Below, piece by piece: positions 1 to 9,745 of a stretch of 64,000 nt of DNA. The stretch's first letter is position 1. Each line of letters opens with the position of its first letter. A model generated the notes under the pieces. That model worked only from the letters and a program-made list of their open reading frames with translations, ran no database searches and was not told where the DNA came from. The DNA is taken from positions 4,092,001-4,156,000 of the forward strand of contig NZ_CP060714.1 in the NCBI RefSeq assembly GCF_014395975.1. Direction: 5' to 3'. The translations under genes were made by a program, and so were the position numbers. The DNA is from Diaphorobacter ruginosibacter. GTDB lineage: Bacteria; Pseudomonadota; Gammaproteobacteria; Burkholderiales; Burkholderiaceae_C.

Positions 1-228
1 CAGTGCCTGGGAATCATTGAGCCGGTAGACGGCTGCGTCGTCCGCAGTCTCGATACCGACCATCAGCTCAGGGGGAATCACCGCGTTGGCGCCGCTGGAT
101 TGGAGAATCTCCGACAGCACGCCCGGGGCAATCTTGCAGCCGCAGCCGCCGCCATGTGACAGCGACGTGAGGCGCGGCAGCGTCGGGGTGGCCACGGGGA
201 TGTTCGGGGAAGGGCTGCTGGCAGTCAT
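1..228 (-). CDS. selD: Selenide, water dikinase, N-terminal part (cut by window edge)
   Basis: SelD makes selenophosphate from selenide and ATP, the selenium donor for selenouridine in tRNA and for selenocysteine. Only the first 76 residues are visible; the gene continues past base 1. The segment HGGGCGCK carries the family's redox-active cysteine pair and lysine (C29, C31, K32, matching C17, C19, K20 of E. coli SelD), and it has a normal Cys rather than selenocysteine at the active position. The ATG at 226-228 is the natural start. The gene is divergent from the tRNA selenouridine synthase at 369, with about 140 bp between the start codons, so the two make a selenium-modification locus. The assignment rests on the active-site motif and on this neighbour. 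Confidence 0.9.
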   Translation of the reverse strand, partial: MTASSPSPNIPVATPTLPRLTSLSHGGGCGCKIAPGVLSEILQSSGANAVIPPELMVGIETADDAAVYRLNDSQAL

Positions 229-368
229 GGCAAATCTTCAATCGGAAAATGAAATGCAGGTGGCATCCATCATCCCAGATTTGCGGCCGGGGCCAGGCCG
301 TGCGGTTACTTCGCTTGGCGGGCGGGCGCGCCTACGGGCTATAGTTGCGCCCTCACCGCAAGTCTGTC

Positions 369-1430
369 ATGTCCCACTTCCAGCCCGTACGCCCTGCCGA
401 CCGCCACCGTTTCGACGCCATCATCGACGCGCGCTCGCCCGCCGAGTTCGCCGAGGATCACATCCCCGGAGCCATCAATTGCCCGGTGCTGGACAACGAG
501 GAGCGCGCGATCGTGGGAACGATCTTCGTGCAGCAGAGCGCGTTCGAGGCGCGCCGCGTGGGGGGCGCCATGGTGGCGGCCAATCTGGCCCGGCACCTGA
601 AGGAGCAGTTCGCGGACAAGCCCGAGAACTGGAAGCCGCTGGTGTACTGCTGGCGCGGCGGCCTGCGCTCGGGCTCGATGGTCCAGTGGATGCGGCTGGT
701 CGGCTGGGATGCACAGCAGCTTGCAGGCGGATACAAGTCGTTTCGCCGCGAGGTGATCCGGCAGATCGAGGAACGGGTTCCGCAGCTCGACCTGCGCGTC
801 ATCCTGGGTGCGACCGGCAGCGCGAAGACCCGCATCCTGCAGGCGCTCGAGGCACAGGGCGCGCAGGTGCTCGACCTCGAACACTACGCGCGCCACAAGG
901 GCTCGCTGCTCGGCAACCTGCCGGGCGTGGCCCAGCCGTCGCAAAAGCACTTCGAGACGCAGATTGCCACCGTGCTCGAGCGCATGGATCTGTCGCGCCC
1001 CGTGTATGTGGAGGGCGAAAGCGCACGCATCGGCCGCATGTCGGTGCCCATTCCGCTGATCAACCGCATGCGCCATGCGCAGCCCATCGAGATCGCCGCC
1101 ACGCCCGAAGCGCGGCTCGCGTACCTGCTTCGTGACTACGATTACCTGGGCAACGACGTACCGCTGTTGTGCGAGAAGCTGGGCATGCTCACCGAGCACC
1201 TGGGCAAGGAGGTCGTGGGCCGCTGGCAGAACTGGGCTCGCGAGCACCAGCTGTCCCCGTTGTTTGCCGAGCTGATGGCGCTGCACTACGACCCGCACTA
1301 CCGGCGCTCCCAGTCCCGCCACTTCGCCCTCTGGGAAAAACGGCGCAGCGTGGAGGTCACCTCGCTTGACCAGGCAAGCATCGAGCGCATCGCCGTGCAG
1401 ATCCTGGACGACGAAGGCAAGGCACGCTGA
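369..1430 (+). CDS. selU: tRNA 2-selenouridine synthase (MnmH)
   Basis: The enzyme replaces sulfur by selenium at the wobble 2-thiouridine of some tRNAs, using selenophosphate from SelD and a geranylated intermediate. The 353-residue product has an N-terminal rhodanese domain (about 1-130) with the catalytic cysteine in YCWRGGLRSG (C94), then a P-loop domain with GATGSAKT at 147-154. The loop has Ala where most Walker A motifs have Gly before the Lys. An upstream in-frame TTG at 345 would add eight residues, but the ATG at 369 begins the conserved part. The divergent selD supplies its substrate. No selA or selB is visible, so selenium use here may be limited to tRNA, but those genes could lie elsewhere. 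Confidence 0.93.
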   Translation: MSHFQPVRPADRHRFDAIIDARSPAEFAEDHIPGAINCPVLDNEERAIVGTIFVQQSAFEARRVGGAMVAANLARHLKEQFADKPENWKPLVYCWRGGLRSGSMVQWMRLVGWDAQQLAGGYKSFRREVIRQIEERVPQLDLRVILGATGSAKTRILQALEAQGAQVLDLEHYARHKGSLLGNLPGVAQPSQKHFETQIATVLERMDLSRPVYVEGESARIGRMSVPIPLINRMRHAQPIEIAATPEARLAYLLRDYDYLGNDVPLLCEKLGMLTEHLGKEVVGRWQNWAREHQLSPLFAELMALHYDPHYRRSQSRHFALWEKRRSVEVTSLDQASIERIAVQILDDEGKAR

Positions 1431-1694
1431 AAGCGCACCGGTGGACGGGTGAAATTCCCCACCAGACCTTGCCGGCATGCGTTGCCGGATAAGATTCCCG
1501 CTGCGTGGCCGCACACCGCATCGCCATGCACCAGCACTACCCGTGCTTTTCTCCGGGCAGTCCCCTGCCCGCAACCCCTGGCTTTGGATCGTGCCTTTGA
1601 TGTGGAGTGGAGTCCCCACCCACACGTCATGGATCGCTGATAGGGCAGCCGCCTTCCGCGCTGCCCCGGTATTTTTCTCAAAGGATTTCACACC

Positions 1695-2630
1695 ATGCAG
1701 GCCCTTGCCCGCCTGAGCCAGTTCGTTGGCAAGACGTTCGCCCTGTGGACGTTGCTCTTCGCGATTCTCGCGTTCTTCTTTCCCGCCCAGTTCAAATGGA
1801 TCGGTCCCTATGTGGTGCCGCTCCTGGGCATCATCATGTTCGGCATGGGGCTGACCCTGTCCAAGGAGGACTTCCGCGAAGTCCTGCGCCGCCCGCGCGA
1901 CGTGACCGTTGGCGTGCTGGGCCAGTTCGTGATCATGCCCGGGCTGGCCTGGGCGCTGTCCAAGGGCCTGAACCTGCCGCCCGAAGTCGCCGTCGGCGTG
2001 ATCCTCGTGGGCTGCTGCCCCGGCGGCACCGCGTCGAACGTGATGACGTTCCTCGCGCGCGGCGACGTGGCGCTCTCGGTGGCCATCACTTCCGTCACCA
2101 CGCTGCTCGCGCCCATCGTGACGCCTGCGCTCATCTATCTGCTGGCAAGCCAATGGATCGAGGTAAGCGCCGCCGCGATGTTCTGGTCGATCATCCAGGT
2201 CGTGGTGCTGCCGATCGCCCTGGGCGTGATCTGCCAGACGCTGCTGCGCGAGAAAGTGAAGGCCGCCATCGACGTTCTGCCCCTCGTGTCGGTGGTCGCC
2301 ATCGTGGCGATCGTTGCCGCCGTGGTCGCCGGCAGCCAGCAGCGCATCGCCTCGAGCGGGCTGATGATCTTTGCGGTCGTCGTGCTGCACAACGGCCTGG
2401 GCTATCTGCTGGGCTATACGCTCGCCAGGATGTTCGGCATGAGCGTGCCCAAGCGCAAGACGCTGGCGATCGAAGTCGGCATGCAGAATTCCGGCCTCGG
2501 CGTGGCCCTCGCGACGGCGCATTTCTCGCCGCTCGCGGCCGTGCCCAGCGCCATCTTCAGCGTGTGGCACAACATCTCGGGTCCGATCATCGCAACCATC
2601 TTCCAACGCTTCGACAACGACAAGCGTTGA
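1695..2630 (+). CDS. Bile acid:sodium symporter (BASS) family transporter
   Basis: This 311-residue protein is predicted to be an inner-membrane sodium-coupled transporter of organic anions. About nine to ten hydrophobic segments span the whole length. Two family signatures are clear: GMGLTLSKEDF near residue 50 and CCPGGTASNV near residue 110, with a second conserved stretch MQNSGLGVALA near 260. Bacterial relatives move bile acids, pantothenate or keto-acid precursors, or are uncharacterised, so the substrate cannot be named. It stands alone between selU (264 bp upstream) and a secreted-protein gene 94 bp downstream, and no regulator is adjacent. Confidence 0.88.
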   Translation: MQALARLSQFVGKTFALWTLLFAILAFFFPAQFKWIGPYVVPLLGIIMFGMGLTLSKEDFREVLRRPRDVTVGVLGQFVIMPGLAWALSKGLNLPPEVAVGVILVGCCPGGTASNVMTFLARGDVALSVAITSVTTLLAPIVTPALIYLLASQWIEVSAAAMFWSIIQVVVLPIALGVICQTLLREKVKAAIDVLPLVSVVAIVAIVAAVVAGSQQRIASSGLMIFAVVVLHNGLGYLLGYTLARMFGMSVPKRKTLAIEVGMQNSGLGVALATAHFSPLAAVPSAIFSVWHNISGPIIATIFQRFDNDKR

Positions 2631-2724
2631 CCTCCGGGTGCCGCGCCCTGCCCGGCGAGGGTACACGGCGCGCGGTTTCCCGCGGTGGGGTAAAAAGAGG
2701 GCTTCGCACCAGCCATCTTTCCCC

Positions 2725-3951
2725 ATGCGCCCGCATTCCCACCACCTCGCACCCGCGCTCGCTCTCGCGCTCACTGCCGTCTGGAGCCTGAGCGCGCTCT
2801 TCCCCTCTGCGGCGCAAGCCGCCATCGACGGCGTGAGCACCGGGGGCTGCGAGGTGCTGGCCTCGGGCCAGTTGCGCAGCAATGACTACCTTCATTCGTT
2901 CCAGGGCGAGTGCCGCTCCGGCCTGGCCGAAGGCCGAGGCAAGGCCACCTGGAAACTGCGCCATGCCCCCGACGCGCCACCGGTGGTCTGGGAGGGCCGC
3001 TTCTCCCAGGGCATCTTTCTCGCGGAGCGCCAGACCGTGGGCGCAAGGCGCGTGGACAACACGCGGGTGCTGCTCGACCAGGGCCGCCTCGACGGCCCCG
3101 GAAACGCGTCTGCAGGACGCCTCTGGGTGGAAAGCCGCATCGACGGCAAGCTGCCCGCGTCCGTCTGCCAGCCACTCAGCCTGCAGGTATCCACCAGCGG
3201 CAGTCTCGCCGACGACGCGCTGGCCAAGGCCTGGATGGATGCCGCCTATGCACGCTGGCAGTCCACATGCAGCGATGCGGGAGCGGCCGCACTCAAGGGC
3301 CGCAGCTTGAGGGTGCAGTTGCACGAAGGCGGCAGCTGGTCGCCCGATGCCTACGGCAACATTCCGGCGGGCACCGCGCAGGCATTGCGCCACTGGGGCA
3401 GCACGTCCGGCCCGCAAGGCGATTGGCAAAGCTACACCAACCGTGCAGCCCAGAAGGTGGCGGACGCGCAGCGCGCAAAGCAGGAGACCGACGAGGCACG
3501 AGCCAACGAGGCCCGCATCCGTGCCTTTGCACGCAAGCATGGCGCGACGCGCTATGTGGAGCTGGCGGAGCTCGACAGGAATCCCTTCCGCTTCGGTGGC
3601 GACGTGCTGCTCATCGCGGTCCGGCTGGCCGAGGCACGCACCCCTGTCGAGGCCTACGTGACCCCGGCACGGGCCGCACGCACGGAATGGACCCGCGTGA
3701 TCCTGCGCGGCCCGATTGCGGACTGGGATGCGCAGCCCCGCATCGTTGCGGTGCGCGTGAAGGGCCGGTCCACCGACCCCTACACGCGCGACATGCTGCT
3801 CCTGGAGATGGTGGACAGCCAGCGCTGCTCACAGCCCGATTGCGAGGACTATCTCTACATGCCGGGCCGCCGCTGGCTGCGCGACGAGAGCTTCAATGCC
3901 CGGCTGGAGCGCGTGGACGCGCAGCCGCTTCGGACGGCAGGGCTGCGCTGA
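2725..3951 (+). CDS. Secreted protein of unknown function with a MORN-like N-terminal motif
   Basis: I do not recognise the family. The 408-residue product starts at the ATG at 2725, which gives a good Sec signal peptide (positively charged N-region, long Ala/Leu core, cleavage after AQA near residue 30); longer upstream in-frame starts would bury it. Residues about 40-80 show a MORN-like pattern: a Gly-Leu-x-Glu-Gly-x-Gly run followed by WEGRFSQGIF. A charged, probably helical stretch lies near residues 240-275. The C-terminal third is mixed alpha/beta with no motif I can name. The gene converges on the next gene with only one base between the stops. A periplasmic or surface role is likely, with function unknown. 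Confidence 0.6.
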   Translation: MRPHSHHLAPALALALTAVWSLSALFPSAAQAAIDGVSTGGCEVLASGQLRSNDYLHSFQGECRSGLAEGRGKATWKLRHAPDAPPVVWEGRFSQGIFLAERQTVGARRVDNTRVLLDQGRLDGPGNASAGRLWVESRIDGKLPASVCQPLSLQVSTSGSLADDALAKAWMDAAYARWQSTCSDAGAAALKGRSLRVQLHEGGSWSPDAYGNIPAGTAQALRHWGSTSGPQGDWQSYTNRAAQKVADAQRAKQETDEARANEARIRAFARKHGATRYVELAELDRNPFRFGGDVLLIAVRLAEARTPVEAYVTPARAARTEWTRVILRGPIADWDAQPRIVAVRVKGRSTDPYTRDMLLLEMVDSQRCSQPDCEDYLYMPGRRWLRDESFNARLERVDAQPLRTAGLR

Positions 3952-3952
3952 T

Positions 3953-4257
3953 TCAGCGCGGCGTTCCGTGCGAGGTGGGGGTGCCGCGCGCCTGCGCCGC
4001 CAGCAGCGCGCGCCCGGCATCGGTCAGCGCCACCATCCAGCGCCCCTCCTCCTGCTGCATGCGCAACAGGCCGGGGCCACGCTCTCCGCCCACCACCGCA
4101 TCCCCCAGCAGCGTGATCTCGCGCATCAGCGAACTGGCGCTCGCATCGAGCATCTTGCACAGGCGTGCGATCGACACCGGGTCGCTGCCGCGCTCGCGCT
4201 GCTGCTCATCGAGCGCCATGAGAATGCGCAGCGCAAGTGGCAGCTCGGACGCGATGC

Positions 4258-4261
<4 letters not shown>
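3953..4261 (-). CDS. Small winged-helix-like protein coupled to a molybdopterin oxidoreductase
   Basis: The 102-residue protein is mostly helical with a late beta-turn, resembling a winged-helix domain: helices around 5-20, 29-37 and 41-52, then a GGERGPGLLRM hairpin and a VALTDAGRALL helix, a pattern seen in MarR- and PadR-like proteins. Its ATG overlaps the stop of the upstream oxidoreductase gene by four bases (ATGA), so the two are translationally coupled. It could be a local repressor, or an accessory or maturation protein for the oxidoreductase. I cannot name a family with certainty. Codon use and base composition match the neighbours. Confidence 0.6.
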
Positions 4262-6552
<2,291 letters not shown>

Positions 6553-6626
6553 GGCTGTCTCCTGACAGGCAGGCCCGGGGCCGGGCCGGTTCCCGGGCGA
6601 CTGCGGCCGCGTGCGTGCTGTTCGCC

Positions 6627-7718
6627 TCAGGTGTTCTTGCTGACCGTGATCGTCGGGAACTTCGACGAAAAATCCTTGGCCTGCTGAGCGATCTTCACCG
6701 CCACCGAGCGCGCGATGGACTTGTAGATCTTCGCCACGTCGCCGTCGGGATCGGCCACCACCGTCGGCTTGCCGCTGTCGGCCTGCTCGCGGATCGACAT
6801 GGCCAGCGGCAGCGCGCCCAGGTAGTCGATGCCGAACTTGTCGGCCATCTTCCTGCCGCCGTCTGCGCCGAAGATGTGCTCGGCATGCCCGCAGTTCGTG
6901 CAGATGTGCACGGCCATGTTCTCGACCAGCCCCAGGATCGGCACGTTGACCTTCTGGAACATGTTGATGCCCTTCTTCGCATCGAGCAGCGCGATGTCCT
7001 GCGGCGTCGTCACGATCACCGCGCCCGTGAGCGGCACCTTCTGCGACATCGTAAGCTGGATGTCGCCGGTTCCGGGCGGCATGTCGACCACGAGATAGTC
7101 CAGGTCCTGCCAGCGCGTCTGCATGATGAGTTGCTCGAGCGCCTGGCTCGCCATCGGGCCGCGCCAGATCATCGCCTGCTCCTCGTCCACCAGGAAACCG
7201 ATGGAATTGATCTGCAGGCCCATGCTGCGCTTGGGCTCCATCAGCTTGCCGTCCAGGCTCTCGGGCTTGCCCGAGGTGTTGGTCATGAGCGGCTGGCTCG
7301 GGCCGTAGATATCGGCATCGAGCAGCCCGACGTTCGCGCCCTCGGCGGCCAGCGCCAGCGCCAGATTGACGGCCGTGGTGCTCTTGCCCACGCCGCCCTT
7401 GCCGGATGCCACGGCAATGATGTTCTTCACCCCGGGCAGGAGCTGCACGCCGCGCTGGACGGTGTGCGCGATGATCTTGCTGACGATGTTGACCGAGACG
7501 TTCTCCACGCCCGGGATGTTCTTCGCGGCGGCCACGAGCTGCTGGCGCAGCTCCGGCACCAGGCTCTTGGCGGGATAGCCGATTTCCACGTCGAACGCGA
7601 CGTCGCCGCCGCTGATCGTGACGTTGCGCACAGCGCGCGAGGTCACATAATCCTTACCGCTGTAGGGGTCGCGAACGTGGGCGAGAGCCTCCATGAGACC
7701 CTGTTCAGTGATGGCCAT
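6627..7718 (-). CDS. apbC: Iron-sulfur cluster carrier protein ApbC (Mrp)
   Basis: ApbC/Mrp is a cytosolic P-loop ATPase that binds and transfers [4Fe-4S] clusters to target enzymes. The 363-residue protein has an N-terminal MIP18/DUF59 domain (about 1-95), then the deviant Walker A GKGGVGKST at 106-114. DADIYGP follows near 134 and the cluster-binding CTNC at C273/C276. All key residues are present and the length is typical. It lies just downstream of a molybdopterin oxidoreductase gene in reverse order, with 74 bp between, so co-transcription is possible with apbC first. In many betaproteobacteria the gene sits next to metG, as it nearly does here. Confidence 0.95.
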   Translation of the reverse strand: MAITEQGLMEALAHVRDPYSGKDYVTSRAVRNVTISGGDVAFDVEIGYPAKSLVPELRQQLVAAAKNIPGVENVSVNIVSKIIAHTVQRGVQLLPGVKNIIAVASGKGGVGKSTTAVNLALALAAEGANVGLLDADIYGPSQPLMTNTSGKPESLDGKLMEPKRSMGLQINSIGFLVDEEQAMIWRGPMASQALEQLIMQTRWQDLDYLVVDMPPGTGDIQLTMSQKVPLTGAVIVTTPQDIALLDAKKGINMFQKVNVPILGLVENMAVHICTNCGHAEHIFGADGGRKMADKFGIDYLGALPLAMSIREQADSGKPTVVADPDGDVAKIYKSIARSVAVKIAQQAKDFSSKFPTITVSKNT

Positions 7719-7833
7719 ACTTTATTTACTCCTCAGGAGTCAGGTAGTCTATCGAAGCCGAGTGCCATCTGCTGGCACGCGGCCTTACTTTGTTCCCACA
7801 TACCAACCAGCCAGGTGTCCCTTGAAGTTGAAG

Positions 7834-8415
7834 ATGGCCCAGAACTCCCTGTTCGCAATCCTGTTGCGTTCGCCATGGTGGATCAGCCTTGCCGTGGTGC
7901 TCGTGATCGTGGCGGTCTGCGGTGCATTCCTGCCGCGCGAGATCGCGCCCTTTGCCGCGCTGGGGGCACTCCCGATCTTCGTGATCGGCTGCATGGCGGC
8001 ATGGCGCCAGTTCCGCGCGCCCAGCAGCTCCCGCCTCCAGACGATGCACGCGCGCATCGCCGCCATGTCCTGGAAGGAATTTGCCGCGGCCCTCGAGACG
8101 GCCTGGCAGCGCGAAGGCCAGTCCGTGCAGCGCATGCCGGGCGGCAACACCGCCGCCGACCTGCAGCTCGCCAAGGGCGGCACCACGTCGCTGGTGAGTG
8201 CCCGCCGCTGGAAGGCCGCCAATCACGGTGTGGAGCCCCTGCGCGAACTGCAGGAGGCCGTGGCGCGCCAGAAGGCCGATCACGGCGTGTACGTGGTCCT
8301 GCAGGGCTCGCTCACCGAGAACGCCCGCGCCTTCGCCAAGGAGCACGGCCTGCTGCTGCTCGAAGGCGATGCGCTCTGCGCGATGCTGCTGAAGTCGCAG
8401 GGCGACCGGTCCTGA
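7834..8415 (+). CDS. Membrane protein with a degenerate Mrr-like restriction endonuclease domain
   Basis: The 193-residue protein has two N-terminal membrane segments (about 12-32 and 38-57) followed by a cytoplasmic domain that keeps the outline of the Mrr-type restriction endonuclease fold: an Asp in AADLQLAKGG (D109), a strand ending VSARRW (121-126) and the late GVYVVLQGSLTENARAFA pattern. Active members have QxK or CK in the strand where this one has SAR, so the catalytic lysine appears lost. The ATG at 7834 is chosen because it precedes the first membrane helix. It may form an operon with the patatin gene 16 bp downstream. Its role is unknown and is unlikely to be DNA cleavage. Confidence 0.72.
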   Translation: MAQNSLFAILLRSPWWISLAVVLVIVAVCGAFLPREIAPFAALGALPIFVIGCMAAWRQFRAPSSSRLQTMHARIAAMSWKEFAAALETAWQREGQSVQRMPGGNTAADLQLAKGGTTSLVSARRWKAANHGVEPLRELQEAVARQKADHGVYVVLQGSLTENARAFAKEHGLLLLEGDALCAMLLKSQGDRS

Positions 8416-8431
8416 CGCCGACAACGACGGC

Positions 8432-9697
8432 ATGACCGCGCCGCACCAACCCCTCACAGGCCTGGTTCTGTCCGGCGGCGGAGCGCGCGCCGCCTACCAG
8501 GTGGGCGTACTCGAGGCCATTGCCGACCTGCGCATCTCCTGCGGGCTGCCGCGCCAGAACAGCCCTTTCCAGATCCTGTGCGGCACGTCGGCCGGTGCCA
8601 TCAACGCCTCCGCCCTTGCCTGCGGGGCCGATCATTTCGACGACACGGTGCGCCATGTCGCCAGCGTGTGGCGGCACTTCGAGGCCGAACAGGTTTATCG
8701 CGCCGACTCCATCAGCGTGCTGCGCAGCGGCGCACACTGGCTGACGCTGTTGTCGCTCGGCTGGACGGTGGCGCGCTGGCGCAAGGCGCGGCCGCACGCA
8801 TTGCTCAACAACCAGCCGCTGGCCGAACTGCTCACGCAGCTGGTGCGCCTCGAACGCCTGCCGGGGCTGATCCAGGATGGCCACCTCGACGCGCTGGCGG
8901 TGACCGCGTCAAGCTACACCACTGGCGAGCACGTCACCTTCTACCAGTCACGCGAAGCGCGCCCGCCGTGGATCCGTTCGCAGCGCAAGGCCGTGCGCGC
9001 GGAAATCACGCACGCGCACCTGCTGGCCTCGTCGGCCATTCCATTCATCTTTCCCGCGCGTTCGGTCACCTTCAACCAGCAGACGCACTATCTGGGCGAC
9101 GGCTCCATGCGCCAGACCGCGCCGATCGCGCCGGCCATCCACCTGGGCGCCGACCGCATCCTGGTGGTGGGCGCGGGCCGCATGAACGAGCCCGAGCTGG
9201 TGGTGCCGCGTGGCGTGGTACCGGCCTATCCTTCTCTCGCGCAGATCGGCGGCCATGCGCTCTCCAGCATCTTCCTCGATGCCCTGTCGGTAGACGTCGA
9301 GCGCGCTGAGCGCATCAACCAGACGCTATCGCTCATTCCGCCCGACGCCCGCGCGCGCAGCCCGCTCAGGCCGCTGAACCTGCTGGTGCTCTCGCCCAGC
9401 GAGCGCATCGACGAGATCGCCTCGCGGCACATCGGCGAGCTGCCCGCGACGATCCGCGCGCTGCTCGGCGCGGTCGGCGTGAAGGTGCCTGCGCCCGGCC
9501 AGTCCCCCACCGGCATGGTCGGCGGCGCGGCGCTGGCCAGCTACCTGCTGTTCGAGGCGGGATTCACGGGCGAGCTCATGGAGCTGGGGCGCAGGGATGC
9601 GATGGCCAGGACGGACGAAATCTGCGCGTTCTTCGGCTGGACGCTTCCCGGCAAAGACCGCATGCACGGCGAAACGGCGCCACCAACTACAATGTAA
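8432..9697 (+). CDS. Patatin-like phospholipase
   Basis: This is a predicted serine lipid acyl hydrolase with the patatin Ser-Asp dyad. The oxyanion loop SGGGARAAYQ (14-23), the nucleophile in GTSAG (S53) and the catalytic Asp in GDGSMRQ (D223) are all intact. The 421-residue length fits bacterial patatin-like proteins with a C-terminal extension; the last 100 residues are helical and rich in Arg. No signal peptide is visible, so it probably acts on the inner face of the membrane or is an intracellular lipase. It follows the Mrr-like membrane protein closely and precedes metG by 48 bp. Confidence 0.9.
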   Translation: MTAPHQPLTGLVLSGGGARAAYQVGVLEAIADLRISCGLPRQNSPFQILCGTSAGAINASALACGADHFDDTVRHVASVWRHFEAEQVYRADSISVLRSGAHWLTLLSLGWTVARWRKARPHALLNNQPLAELLTQLVRLERLPGLIQDGHLDALAVTASSYTTGEHVTFYQSREARPPWIRSQRKAVRAEITHAHLLASSAIPFIFPARSVTFNQQTHYLGDGSMRQTAPIAPAIHLGADRILVVGAGRMNEPELVVPRGVVPAYPSLAQIGGHALSSIFLDALSVDVERAERINQTLSLIPPDARARSPLRPLNLLVLSPSERIDEIASRHIGELPATIRALLGAVGVKVPAPGQSPTGMVGGAALASYLLFEAGFTGELMELGRRDAMARTDEICAFFGWTLPGKDRMHGETAPPTTM

Positions 9698-9745
9698 GGT
9701 TCCGCTGCAAGCCGCGCTTTGCCAGCACTCCGAAAGTTTGAACCA

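Noticed and set aside
339..2882. Long open frame on the minus strand (847 residues)
   Set aside because: It runs antisense to selU, the transporter and the secreted-protein gene, which have clear motifs. The translation is low-complexity and His/Arg/Glu-rich, as expected from the reverse frame of GC-rich genes.
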